Shown one piece after another: positions 54,403 through 62,802 of a stretch of DNA of 64,000 bases. The stretch is from an uncultured Holophagaceae bacterium. Its GTDB lineage: Bacteria > Acidobacteriota > Holophagae > Holophagales > Holophagaceae. The notes beneath the pieces were generated by a model that saw only the letters and a list, made by a program, of their open reading frames with translations, had not been told where the DNA came from and searched no databases. Within the stretch, counting starts at the first letter, position 1, and each line of letters opens with the position of its first letter. The stretch covers positions 41,330 through 105,329 of the forward strand of contig CAIOFF010000060.1 of assembly GCA_903857495.1 (NCBI GenBank), read 5' to 3'. The position numbers and the translations under genes were made by a program.

Positions 54403-54786
54403 ATGAACAAGATGCACCGACTGACACCCCCCACTCCCGCCCAGGACCACTTGGCCGGGACGGGAAACATTCCTCGCACCCCCCCGGCGCAGAACCCCCT
54501 CGAGGCACTCGAGGCTCTCCTCGCCGCTGCCCAGCAGGTGGTTGCGGAGTTGGCCAAGGCCCGAATCCCAGCCGCAGCCGAGCCGCAGCAGACCGGCCCC
54601 ACAGGCACTGCCATCCCCCTGGTGCTCAGCGTTGACCAGGCCGCCGAACGCCTTCAGGTGTCCCGAGGCACCATCTACACCCTGATGAAGAGTCGTGAGC
54701 TCGGCTGGAGCAAGGTCCGCGGTCGCCGCCGGATCCTTGCGACTGAACTCGACCGCTATCTCACCCAGACCAACGCGGTCGCATAG
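54403..54786 (+). CDS. Excisionase-type helix-turn-helix protein
   Basis: A 127-residue protein after AGGAGG. The N-terminal half is a Pro/Ala-rich flexible region. The C-terminal ~50 residues are the HTH_17 excisionase/AlpA-type fold: LVLSVDQAAERLQVSRGTIYTLMKSRELGWSKVRGRRRILATELDRYL. Such proteins act as recombination directionality factors or regulators on integrative elements and plasmids. It heads a cassette with the small protein at 54796 and the relaxase-like gene. Confidence 0.82.
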   Translation: MNKMHRLTPPTPAQDHLAGTGNIPRTPPAQNPLEALEALLAAAQQVVAELAKARIPAAAEPQQTGPTGTAIPLVLSVDQAAERLQVSRGTIYTLMKSRELGWSKVRGRRRILATELDRYLTQTNAVA

Positions 54787-54795
54787 GAGAACCCA

Positions 54796-55056
54796 ATGGA
54801 CACCACCAACTCTCGGAAGACGAAATCCACCCGCAAGCCCAACCTCGGGCGTACGCTCGAGGCCCTCCTGAAGGGAGCCTCGGTCACCTCCGCAGTGAAG
54901 TGTGAGCTCACGGGAAGCAGCGCTGAGGCCTGGCGCGAACTCGAGGGCCTCGCCAAGCCCCTGGGGCTCAACCCAGAAGATGTGCTGACTCTCCTCCTTG
55001 AGGCTGCCTTCCATCGTGTCCGCAAGGTGCTCGAGAGCCAGCCCACGATCACCTAG
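54796..55056 (+). CDS. Small hypothetical protein of the relaxase cassette
   Basis: An 86-residue basic-to-helical protein. The first 20 residues are Lys/Arg/Thr-rich (TNSRKTKSTRKPNLGRT). A helical part follows (EAWRELEGLAKPLGLNPEDVLTLLLEAAF) that resembles short ribbon-helix-helix or accessory DNA-binding proteins of mobile elements. No family is assigned. It lies 9 bases after the HTH gene and 28 before the relaxase-like gene. Confidence 0.65.
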   Translation: MDTTNSRKTKSTRKPNLGRTLEALLKGASVTSAVKCELTGSSAEAWRELEGLAKPLGLNPEDVLTLLLEAAFHRVRKVLESQPTIT

Positions 55057-55084
55057 CAGCCGGGGGGATGACGGAGAGCCTTAA

Positions 55085-57313
55085 ATGGACCCTAAAGTGG
55101 AGATCAGCAACGACATGCCAGCCACAATGGCTGGCAAGCTGCGCTATATCCACGAGCACCTCACGGACCTTCATGAGAGCGGAGAGTTCCAGAAGGTTGC
55201 AGGCTACCTCTCTCGGGACGGCAGGGTCCTGCCTGAGGTTTACAACCTGGATTTGTGGGAACTCGCCGGCATGGAACCTGATGCCCCAGCTCCTTCTCAG
55301 GCCCTCATGAAGGCTATCCTTGGCGGGAAAAACCTGATGAGGGCTCAGCTCGCACCGTGCCGCTCCCTAGGCGCAAAGCAGCTTCACGAAATCCTTTTGA
55401 CCATCCCTGGCGAGCTGAGCGAACTCGCAACCCGAATGCACCCTCGGTTCATCCGGGACATCCAAGATGCTGTAGCTGCCGAGGTCAAGCGGTCCCTGGA
55501 GTCTAGGAGCATCCAGGTCAGACAGGGCAAGGGATCTCGCGCCTGGATGCCCGCTCGCGTGCTCTGCCTGGGCTATCGCCACGCGACGAATAAGCATCGT
55601 GAGCCTCATGCCCATGAGCACCTGCTTGTGTTCCCCCTGGCTTTCGACGGCCGGGTTTGGAGGACGGTCAACCTCCGGGACTTTGTGAAGGTGCTCCACA
55701 AGGAGGTTCGGCCAAAAATCTCGGAGGCGATCCTGGCGGTCTGTGAGCGCTGGGGCGTGAAAGCTGAATTCAATAAGGGCCTCGCCAGCGAGAGTGATGG
55801 GCCCTGTGGATGGACGGTCACGGGCCCCGGGATGGAACCGATCGCAGCCGGAAGTATCGACCACTTCAGGACCGCCGAAGTGAACCTGGACGATGCCTTC
55901 CGTCTGGCCCTCCAGGGCGGGTTGCCGCGGTGGAAAGACCTCATGGCCCTGCGAGAAGCTTCCGACGGATGCACCCTGCCCTGGATGGAGCACCGCCGTA
56001 TCGACTGTCGCGCCCAAAAGCGCCTGAAGTACTTTGGGCTCGATCAGGGGTTCGAGAAGGTGCCGGGCGCCCAATATTTCAACCAGCTGGAGGACTTCGC
56101 CAGGCGGCTCGCCCTGGGCCTGGCCATTGCCGAGAACTTCCGCGTTTACCGCGTTCTTACCGGTAAGGCGACTTCCCGCCTTCAGAAATGTTTGGGTCAA
56201 GTTGAAGGGATGCTCCCTAAGGAAACCATGAAGAGGTTGCAGGCGGAATCAGGGCGGCTATGGACCCGCGCCGTTCAAGACGCAATCGCAACTATCACTG
56301 CCGGAGGTGTCAAAGAACAACTATATCCATTGGCTTCACTCGCCCTTCGTCTACTAAAAAACAACCAACTCACAAGGAGAGACTCCGTTGCACAGCCACA
56401 AAGCTTCCCAGGACCCCTACCAGATCAGCCCGACCCTCTCGCAGCAGGACCCGTCTTCCCGGAACGTCTTCGGGACGGATCCGGATCTGGATCTGGAGGA
56501 GGGCAAGTCCACGATGCAACTCCCAAAGAACTGTTATCGGGGCCCGTTCCTGATGATGTGCGTGATGGGCGAGAAGAACCAGGTCGTCCTCACGGCCCAG
56601 AATTGCTACAGCCTGGAAACGGACTGGGTCCACGCCCGCCCGCGCTTCGGCTGGGAATGGGAGCGGAAGGACTCGGCGTACCCGCCGGAATGCCGCGAAG
56701 TGATGCCACTGATCCTGGTGTTCCCGTCCGACTGGCTCTACTCGGTGATGGTGGGCCTCGAGTCCAATCTGGCGGTCTCCCAGGCCTGTTACCGCGGGGC
56801 GGGGACGTCTGGCGAGGTGGTGCTGAAGGATGGGCCGCTGCAGATCCTGCGCTTCTCCAGCTTCGACATCTTGGCAACGATCCCGGTGCTGGACCCTTCC
56901 ATCTTCCCGGTCTTGAATACCCCGGAAGGCAAAATCCCAAACCTCCGGCCCCCCTTGCCCGAGGGAGCCTTCGAGATCGGCGAAATGGGCGAGCTCGATC
57001 TTTCGTGGGAGGCCTCCCAATTGTCAACGATGAACCACATGGCGAGGAGGGCAAAAGCTCACTTCGGGGACGCCTGGCTTTGGGCCCCCATCCTTCCTAC
57101 GCCATCCGTGACCGCATCGTAGCCGGCAGAACCGCCAGGAACCCCCTGGGTAGCGAGTCCCACTCCCACACCTTGGGGGGCACTCAGCAATCACCACTTC
57201 TGAGTCCCACCACCATCGCAGGCCGCCTCGATCCCAAGATGACCAAAGGGATCAAAGCGGCCATCGATATGGCTGCCCGCAGCATTGGGGAGGAAGCTAC
57301 CAGGAGGCGATGA
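55085..57313 (+). CDS. Compact MobF-like HUH relaxase / replication protein
   Basis: The open frame spans 742 codons, but only about residues 1-430 look like protein. In that part the spacing of His166, His177 and His179 (YRHATNK ... HAHEH) equals the metal-binding triad of TrwC/TraI (MobF) relaxases. The upstream LLTIPGELSEL occupies the place of the family's LTFSAPKSVSL strand. Tyr21 or Tyr41 is the possible catalytic tyrosine. The helicase half of TrwC is missing. It would nick DNA for transfer or rolling-circle replication. From ~56390 on the frame is Gly/Pro/Arg-rich and overlaps a better-looking gene in another frame, so the true C-terminus is uncertain. Confidence 0.6.
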   Translation: MDPKVEISNDMPATMAGKLRYIHEHLTDLHESGEFQKVAGYLSRDGRVLPEVYNLDLWELAGMEPDAPAPSQALMKAILGGKNLMRAQLAPCRSLGAKQLHEILLTIPGELSELATRMHPRFIRDIQDAVAAEVKRSLESRSIQVRQGKGSRAWMPARVLCLGYRHATNKHREPHAHEHLLVFPLAFDGRVWRTVNLRDFVKVLHKEVRPKISEAILAVCERWGVKAEFNKGLASESDGPCGWTVTGPGMEPIAAGSIDHFRTAEVNLDDAFRLALQGGLPRWKDLMALREASDGCTLPWMEHRRIDCRAQKRLKYFGLDQGFEKVPGAQYFNQLEDFARRLALGLAIAENFRVYRVLTGKATSRLQKCLGQVEGMLPKETMKRLQAESGRLWTRAVQDAIATITAGGVKEQLYPLASLALRLLKNNQLTRRDSVAQPQSFPGPLPDQPDPLAAGPVFPERLRDGSGSGSGGGQVHDATPKELLSGPVPDDVRDGREEPGRPHGPELLQPGNGLGPRPPALRLGMGAEGLGVPAGMPRSDATDPGVPVRLALLGDGGPRVQSGGLPGLLPRGGDVWRGGAEGWAAADPALLQLRHLGNDPGAGPFHLPGLEYPGRQNPKPPAPLARGSLRDRRNGRARSFVGGLPIVNDEPHGEEGKSSLRGRLALGPHPSYAIRDRIVAGRTARNPLGSESHSHTLGGTQQSPLLSPTTIAGRLDPKMTKGIKAAIDMAARSIGEEATRRR
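56388..57122 (+). CDS. Hypothetical protein overlapping the relaxase frame
   Basis: A 244-residue frame starting at TTG 56388, eight bases after AAGGAGA. Its codon use and composition are protein-like (MQLPKNCYRGPFLMMCVMGE, then EVMPLILVFPSDWLYSVMVG). The same stretch read in the relaxase frame is not. No family is recognised; there are no signal or clear membrane segments. It could be a separate gene or the C-terminal part of the relaxase after a frame change. The 277 bases after it contain a short protein-like tail in the relaxase frame (MTKGIKAAIDMAARSIG) but no clear gene. Confidence 0.5.
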   Translation: MHSHKASQDPYQISPTLSQQDPSSRNVFGTDPDLDLEEGKSTMQLPKNCYRGPFLMMCVMGEKNQVVLTAQNCYSLETDWVHARPRFGWEWERKDSAYPPECREVMPLILVFPSDWLYSVMVGLESNLAVSQACYRGAGTSGEVVLKDGPLQILRFSSFDILATIPVLDPSIFPVLNTPEGKIPNLRPPLPEGAFEIGEMGELDLSWEASQLSTMNHMARRAKAHFGDAWLWAPILPTPSVTAS

Positions 57314-57399
57314 CCCAGACTTATCCGTGGGTTTAAAACGAGCAACACTCCTCACCCAACCAGGCAATCCTTTTCTACAGGGCGATTACTATCGCGTCT

Positions 57400-59742
57400 C
57401 TACCTCGACCGACGTTTCAGATAGGCCTGGATTTGCCTGGCAAACTTGGGCTGGACACCGGCTTCGACCATCTGTTCACAGGATGCAGACAGCAACTTTT
57501 CAGGCGAGTCGAGCCCCGCTTCTTCAAGCCTTCGGATGCTCTGGATACCAATCACGGGTTCACCCGAATGCCGCAGCCCATGCCGGACGGACAGCAGGAG
57601 AGATCCCAAAGGGGAGCAATACTTCAACCTGCCAATGAGCTTCAACAGGTTGAACCGGATGCGCCGGAGCTGCTGCTTCACTCTCTGAATGCGCTCGGGG
57701 CTGGCCTCGCAGTGCTCTTTGAGGTGGAAGAAGAAGCAGCGAAGGTCGCAGAGCTGTGCCTCACCTGCCAGCAGCCAGAACATCATGTCGCGCCAGGATT
57801 CCTCGACCCCGGAGAGGTTCGTGATCTTGAACTTCAACTCAAGTGAAGCGGAGCTCTGTCCAACCGATCGCTCCACCAGGACGATGGCCCAGAAGGCAGC
57901 CATGTAGCCCCGCTTCCGGGCCTCCTCCTTGGTCTTTGAGTAGCTGTCCGAAAGCGGGATGCCAATCGAACCGAGAAGCTCATCTGCCTTCGATCCATCA
58001 GGCCCAACCTTCGCGATCCATTCACGAAAGAGGACGGAACGCTCGGCCCCCTGCCGTTCCTCCATCCACTTGTCCACCTGGCCCACCAATGCCTCGCTGA
58101 ACCGCCGGAGAGAAGGCATCCGATCCGAGCCCAACAGACTGAGGAGGATCAAGTCATCGAGGTGGCTCCACTGGCTGAGAAACTCATCCCTGTCATCGAT
58201 GGTCAACAGGTCCCGAAAGAGTTGCCCGTAGCCTGCCACCAGGCTGAGGGGGAGAACCGCATGGACCCCACGCTCAGCCAGACGAGTCAGGTGGATGACC
58301 TGGTCCTCGCCCTTGTAGGCCAGCAGACGCCCCGAGTCCTCCAGCCAGCGAACCGCGGGGGACACCCACGGCGTTAGGACATCACCCGCCATGGTGTGGA
58401 GGAACAGCCCCTGAAGATCCTCCGCACTGGATCCCTGCTCCCCCTTCCGGGCGAGACAGGCCGCCACCAAGGCAGCCGCCTTTTCGGTTCGGTCATCCTC
58501 GCGTCGCCTCCGCGTTTCAAACTCGAAGGCGGAACGGATGGGTGCGAGCGAAGGAGTTGTGAGTTGCGCAGCAAGGTCCGCCGGCTCCCAGGCCTCCTTG
58601 CCCTTGAGGACCACAGCCCCATGCCCCGTCCTGTCCCCTCGTCCGGCCCGCCCCAGAATCTGAAGAAGGTGATCCAGGGATAGGGGACCTTCGCCCGGGA
58701 AGCTGGCATCCCGCACAAAGACATGGGTCGCAGGCAAGTTCACGCCCATCGCCAGGGCAGTCGTGGACACAATGCAGCGGCTCTGGCCGGATTCATAGGC
58801 GCGTCGAACCGCGGCCTTCTGGGTGGCGGACATCCCCGAGTGATAGGCCAACACGGGTTGTTCGAGTCTCGCCTCCAGCAACTTCGCCAGGGCCACCGTG
58901 CTGTCTCGCCGGAAAACGAAGATCAGCGCCGCATGGTCTGGATGATCGAGGACATAGCTCAGTTCCTTAGCCAGGATGTCGTCGGACGTTTCACCCTCTT
59001 CCAACACAAAGACCTCTTTGTGGAGGGGTGGCGTCCGCTCGGTCTCAACCAGCAGCAGGCAGGGTTTCAACCAGGCTTCCAGGCGTTCAGGCGCCCCAAG
59101 GGTCGCCGAGAGCAGACAGATCCTGGGGGGAGCAGCCATCGTCAACAAGGAGGCCACCAGAAGTTCCAGGGTTGGACCTCGGTCCCGGTCCCCGAGGAGA
59201 TGGGCCTCATCAATGACCACCGCACCCACGGACTCAAGCCACCCCTGATTGGCTGGATTGCGAAGAATGGCCTCCAGGCGTTCAGGCGTCGAGACCAGGA
59301 TCTCCCCTTCTTTGGGCGCTTCGCTGCCGAAGAACTCGCCCTCCAGGCGATAGTCCCCCGTCGTCAGGCGGACCTTGGGCCGATGGGCGCCCTTCGGCAG
59401 GGGTAGTAAGGCCAGAAGGCGCTCGAGCTCATCCGCCATTTCCTGGGCGAGGGCCCGGAGTGGCTCGACCAGAATGGCCCTTCGTCCTTCCTGCACAGCC
59501 TGCAGCAGCAGCAGGTGCCCGATCAGGCTCTTGCCCGAGTTCGTCGGGGCAGAGACCACCAGGTGCTTTCGAGACCCCAACACGTGGGCATCGACCAGAG
59601 CTCGTCGCTGCACCGGGCGGAGCCAACCGCCAGGGACCCATGCCGATAGAACCTGCTGCCAAAACAGTCCGAGGCGAAGCTTAGAGACGGGGTAGCCCTG
59701 CCCGGCCTCCTGGCCACTGGTTCCTGCAGGAAGTCGCTTCAT
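57400..59742 (-). CDS. Ski2/Hel308-like superfamily 2 helicase
   Basis: A 780-residue DExH helicase. Motifs: LRPVQRRAL (Q-like), I SAPTNSGKS (65-72), Ia EPLRALAQE, II VVIDEAHLL (DEAH 178-181), III LLSATLG, then CIVSTTALAMGVNLPA (V) and QILGRAGRGD (VI). The ~350 C-terminal residues are helical and end in a helix-hairpin-helix-like segment (IGIQSIRRLEEAGLDSPEKLLSAS). It likely unwinds or translocates on DNA. The start overlaps the stop of the HTH gene (ATGA), so helicase and regulator are coupled. Confidence 0.88.
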   Translation of the reverse strand: MKRLPAGTSGQEAGQGYPVSKLRLGLFWQQVLSAWVPGGWLRPVQRRALVDAHVLGSRKHLVVSAPTNSGKSLIGHLLLLQAVQEGRRAILVEPLRALAQEMADELERLLALLPLPKGAHRPKVRLTTGDYRLEGEFFGSEAPKEGEILVSTPERLEAILRNPANQGWLESVGAVVIDEAHLLGDRDRGPTLELLVASLLTMAAPPRICLLSATLGAPERLEAWLKPCLLLVETERTPPLHKEVFVLEEGETSDDILAKELSYVLDHPDHAALIFVFRRDSTVALAKLLEARLEQPVLAYHSGMSATQKAAVRRAYESGQSRCIVSTTALAMGVNLPATHVFVRDASFPGEGPLSLDHLLQILGRAGRGDRTGHGAVVLKGKEAWEPADLAAQLTTPSLAPIRSAFEFETRRRREDDRTEKAAALVAACLARKGEQGSSAEDLQGLFLHTMAGDVLTPWVSPAVRWLEDSGRLLAYKGEDQVIHLTRLAERGVHAVLPLSLVAGYGQLFRDLLTIDDRDEFLSQWSHLDDLILLSLLGSDRMPSLRRFSEALVGQVDKWMEERQGAERSVLFREWIAKVGPDGSKADELLGSIGIPLSDSYSKTKEEARKRGYMAAFWAIVLVERSVGQSSASLELKFKITNLSGVEESWRDMMFWLLAGEAQLCDLRCFFFHLKEHCEASPERIQRVKQQLRRIRFNLLKLIGRLKYCSPLGSLLLSVRHGLRHSGEPVIGIQSIRRLEEAGLDSPEKLLSASCEQMVEAGVQPKFARQIQAYLKRRSR

Positions 59743-60326
59743 GGCTGACTCAGGAGACGCTGAAGGGCGGGAAAGAGTTCAAGGAAGGTTTCCGGGTCCA
59801 GTGCCTCAAGGCGGTCCTGCACCCATGCCTGCTTCTCCTGGAGGGCAACGGGCCCCAACGCCAGAAAGACTGGATCCTGATCCAGATTCGTTCCCTTGGG
59901 CAGCCGAAAATGTGAGACCAGACGGGCCTGTGTGGGCACGGTCGGTCGGCTATCGCCACTCAGCCAGCGGGAGATGGTGGTCGGGTTTACTCGGAGTTCG
60001 CGGGCCAAGCGCCCCTTCCCGCCAACCCCTTCACCCTTGATCAGGTGTTTCAGGTTCTCGACCAGCAGCTGGACACTGCCTCCGAATGGATCTCCGAAGC
60101 GCAGGTCCTCAGGTTCCAGATTGAAGAGCCCTGCCAAGAGGTTCAGGTAGCCCTCGTCAATCTGGTCGTCGTGAAGCCTGCCCCGGACCAGGTCGGTATT
60201 CAGGTAGATGTGGCTGCCAAGACGAACGTCCAACCAGGACTGCCAGTCCGATTTGGGCAGTCCCAGCTTCCACAGGCAGAACCGCACCCGAGTAGAAACC
60301 AGGAGGCCTGAGGATGGGGTAGGCAT
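59739..60326 (-). CDS. Cro/CI-type helix-turn-helix protein
   Basis: A 195-residue protein. The DNA-binding motif is central (about residues 103-140): GKGRLARELRVNPTTISRWLSGDSRPT. The N-terminal ~85 residues are unassigned. The C-terminal part (QEKQAWVQDRLEALDPETFLELFPALQ) is helical and may dimerise or contact the helicase. No ribosome site precedes ATG 60326, so it may be leaderless. Probably an autoregulator of the divergent promoter region. Confidence 0.8.
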   Translation of the reverse strand: MPTPSSGLLVSTRVRFCLWKLGLPKSDWQSWLDVRLGSHIYLNTDLVRGRLHDDQIDEGYLNLLAGLFNLEPEDLRFGDPFGGSVQLLVENLKHLIKGEGVGGKGRLARELRVNPTTISRWLSGDSRPTVPTQARLVSHFRLPKGTNLDQDPVFLALGPVALQEKQAWVQDRLEALDPETFLELFPALQRLLSQP

Positions 60327-60426
60327 ATTGCATATTTAATCATAAATTTTTTATCAATTTTCGAAATATTGCAGAATTTTAGACGAAATTTATTACTCAT
60401 TCTAGATACCATCGATCCCGACTCAC
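60327..60426. promoter_or_regulatory. Divergent promoter/operator region of the helicase-TGT module
   Basis: A very AT-rich 100 bases between two divergent coupled gene pairs. It contains partial direct repeats (CATATTGCATATT at its left end; CGAAATATT and CGAAATTTA, about 22 bases apart). Neither flanking gene shows a clear ribosome site. Specific -35/-10 boxes could not be fixed. Confidence 0.5.
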
Positions 60427-62802
60427 ATGCTGACCTCCATCGAGCCCCCTCTGCTGAATCCACCCCAGCGCGACATCGTCGACATGGGGATGCTCCACAC
60501 CGGATTCAACTGTGTGCTCCAACTCCCCACGGGGGCCGGGAAGACCTGGCTATCCGAAGTCGCCATCGAACACGCGCTGGGAGAAGGGTTCCGGGCGGTC
60601 TACCTTACTCCCCTCCGCGCGCAGGCTCAGGAACTCCTGGAGCGCTGGCAAACCCGTTTCCCTGGGGTCACAGTGGGCGCCTTCACGGGAGACACCAAAG
60701 ACGCCAAGAACCCGGTCTCCTTCGAGGAGTCGCGGGTCATGGTCATGACCCCGGAACGCCTGGACGCCTGCACCCGGAACTGGCGCAGCCACTGGAACTG
60801 GATTCCCCAGGTCTCTCTTCTGGTGGTGGACGAGTTCCACCTCCTGGGCGAACCCAATCGGGGACCCCGACTCGAAGGAGCCATCCTCCGAATGCGAAGG
60901 CTGAATCCCTTCCTGCAGGTCCTCGCCCTCTCAGCCACCCTAGGGAATCGCAGTGAACTGGCGAACTGGCTCGAAGGCATCCACTACCAGAATGACTGGC
61001 GCCCTGTGCCCCTGACCTGGAGCATTCGGCGCTTCGGCAAGGCCGCGGACAAGCCTGGGATCTGTCTTGATGCTGTCAGCGCCTGTCTCAAACAGGGCGG
61101 GCAGAGCCTCGTGTTCGTGGTCAGTCGCCGCAGAGCCGAGCAGCTCTCTCAGATGTTAGTCCAGTCGGGCATCGCGGCCGGGCATCACCATGCCGGGCTG
61201 GAGAAGGCCCAGCGGCAAGCCATGGAGCAGGGATTCCGGAAGGGGGAATTGAAGGTACTCGTATCGACGGGCACCCTCGAGATGGGACTGAACCTCCCTG
61301 CCCGCCAGGTGGTGCTGTACGACCTCCAACGCTTTGATGGTTGGGATTTCACGTCCCTCTCCACCAACACGGTCTGGCAGCGGGCGGGGCGGGCCGGTAG
61401 GCGTGGCTTGGATCCGGTGGGCGAAGCGGTTCTGCTCGCCCCTGCGTGGGATCGTCAGGCAGAGAGATACATGCAGGGGAACTTCGAGCCGATCCAGTCC
61501 GGGCTGAATGATGCGAAGGCCTTGACCGAACAGGTGCTGGCGGAGGTCGGCAGCGGGCTTTGCCGAACGCGCGAGCAGTTGGTCCGATGCCTGGCGGGCT
61601 CGCTCGGCGCACACCAGAAACGACTGCCCCAGCTTGGGCCCCTCATCGAGACCATGGTCCAGAGCGGGATGCTTACCGAAGTGGCTACAGAGGAGGGCGG
61701 GAAGGTCCGCCTCAAGGCCACGCGACTGGGCCGGATTGCGGTCCGCCAGATGCTGGCCCCTGACACTGTGCTGCGATTGGCCACCCACCTGACCCGCGAA
61801 GATGCACAGAGCCTCACCTTCCTGGATCTGCTGCTGCTGGCTGCGCTGACGGATGATTGCGAACCGAAGATCCCCGCGGACTTCGAGGAGTTGGACGAAC
61901 TCAGCGCATGGATCTCCCGCGAGCCCTCCACCCTGTTACAGGGCACCCAGGAGGAGGTTCTCCAGCGCCTGGGAGCCCGAGGGAAGTCACTCTTGACGGC
62001 ACTCAAGACTGCACTGGTGGCCCGAGCCTGGACCCGAGAAGGGGATGCCGACAAAGTCGGAGAGGACTTTGACTGCTATCCCTTCGAGGTCCGACGGCTT
62101 TCGGAAAGCCTGGAGCGGGTCCTGAGTGCAGCCGTAGCGATTCTCTCGACTCCCCCTGGGGATGAGTCCGACGAGCCCACTCCCGTCTCTGATGAACCCG
62201 ACCTCCTCTCGAAGACGAAGTCCCTCCTGGGCATGGTGACCCACGGCCTCGACGAGGAGGCCATCACCCTGACCTTCATCCAGGGTCTTGGTGGCACCTT
62301 GGCCAAAAGACTCAAGGAAGCAGGAATCCCCGACATCGAGGAGCTGGCAGCTACCGAACCCTGTCAAATCGCCCGAGTGAAGGGCATCTCATTGAAGCGG
62401 GCCCGTCAATGGAGTGGCGAAGCAGAGGGCCTCCTGAAGGAACGCTCCGCCTTCAGCCTTCGCGAGCGGGACCGCGCAAAACCCCAGGTTGTATCCGATT
62501 GGCCGAAGGAGCTGGACCCCTACCGGTTGCGCCGGTCCCTGGACCTCAAGGTGGCCACCCAGGGTGCAGGCTGGCAGGTAACTGGGGGCCTGGAGCCGCA
62601 TACCGTCTGCACGCCCAGCCAAGGGACGCTCACCTGTGACTGCCTCGATTTTGCGAAGGGACATCCCTGCAAGCACCTGATGGCTGTCCGTCGCCACCTG
62701 AAGGACCCTGCCCTCCTGAAGCTGATCCGAACGCTGGATCAGTACACCCGGGATGGGGGGCTCGATCTGTTTCAACTCTGGTTTGACCGAGGGCGCCCAT
62801 GA
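60427..62802 (+). CDS. Ski2-like helicase with C-terminal SWIM zinc finger
   Basis: A 791-residue superfamily 2 helicase. Motifs: I LPTGAGKT (34-40), Ia TPLRAQAQE, II LLVVDEFHLL (DEFH 135-138), III ALSATLG, then VLVSTGTLEMGLNLPARQV and WQRAGRAGRRG (VI). A helix-hairpin-helix-like segment (~620-655, FIQGLGGTLAKRLKEAGIPD) follows. Near residue 735 is a SWIM finger: Cys-x-Cys in TCDCLDF, Cys-x-His in HPCKHLMAVRRHL. SWIM fingers bind nucleic acid or partner proteins. Its stop overlaps the start of the TGT-like gene (ATGA). It likely remodels DNA for that enzyme; this is inference. Confidence 0.88.
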   Translation: MLTSIEPPLLNPPQRDIVDMGMLHTGFNCVLQLPTGAGKTWLSEVAIEHALGEGFRAVYLTPLRAQAQELLERWQTRFPGVTVGAFTGDTKDAKNPVSFEESRVMVMTPERLDACTRNWRSHWNWIPQVSLLVVDEFHLLGEPNRGPRLEGAILRMRRLNPFLQVLALSATLGNRSELANWLEGIHYQNDWRPVPLTWSIRRFGKAADKPGICLDAVSACLKQGGQSLVFVVSRRRAEQLSQMLVQSGIAAGHHHAGLEKAQRQAMEQGFRKGELKVLVSTGTLEMGLNLPARQVVLYDLQRFDGWDFTSLSTNTVWQRAGRAGRRGLDPVGEAVLLAPAWDRQAERYMQGNFEPIQSGLNDAKALTEQVLAEVGSGLCRTREQLVRCLAGSLGAHQKRLPQLGPLIETMVQSGMLTEVATEEGGKVRLKATRLGRIAVRQMLAPDTVLRLATHLTREDAQSLTFLDLLLLAALTDDCEPKIPADFEELDELSAWISREPSTLLQGTQEEVLQRLGARGKSLLTALKTALVARAWTREGDADKVGEDFDCYPFEVRRLSESLERVLSAAVAILSTPPGDESDEPTPVSDEPDLLSKTKSLLGMVTHGLDEEAITLTFIQGLGGTLAKRLKEAGIPDIEELAATEPCQIARVKGISLKRARQWSGEAEGLLKERSAFSLRERDRAKPQVVSDWPKELDPYRLRRSLDLKVATQGAGWQVTGGLEPHTVCTPSQGTLTCDCLDFAKGHPCKHLMAVRRHLKDPALLKLIRTLDQYTRDGGLDLFQLWFDRGRP

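Noticed and set aside
56356..56362. Programmed -1 frameshift at A AAA AAC in the relaxase gene
   Set aside because: The heptamer is in the right phase, but the -1 frame only leads to a short Arg/Ser/Thr-rich stretch ending at 56553. A separate start with a ribosome site for the downstream gene explains the data better.
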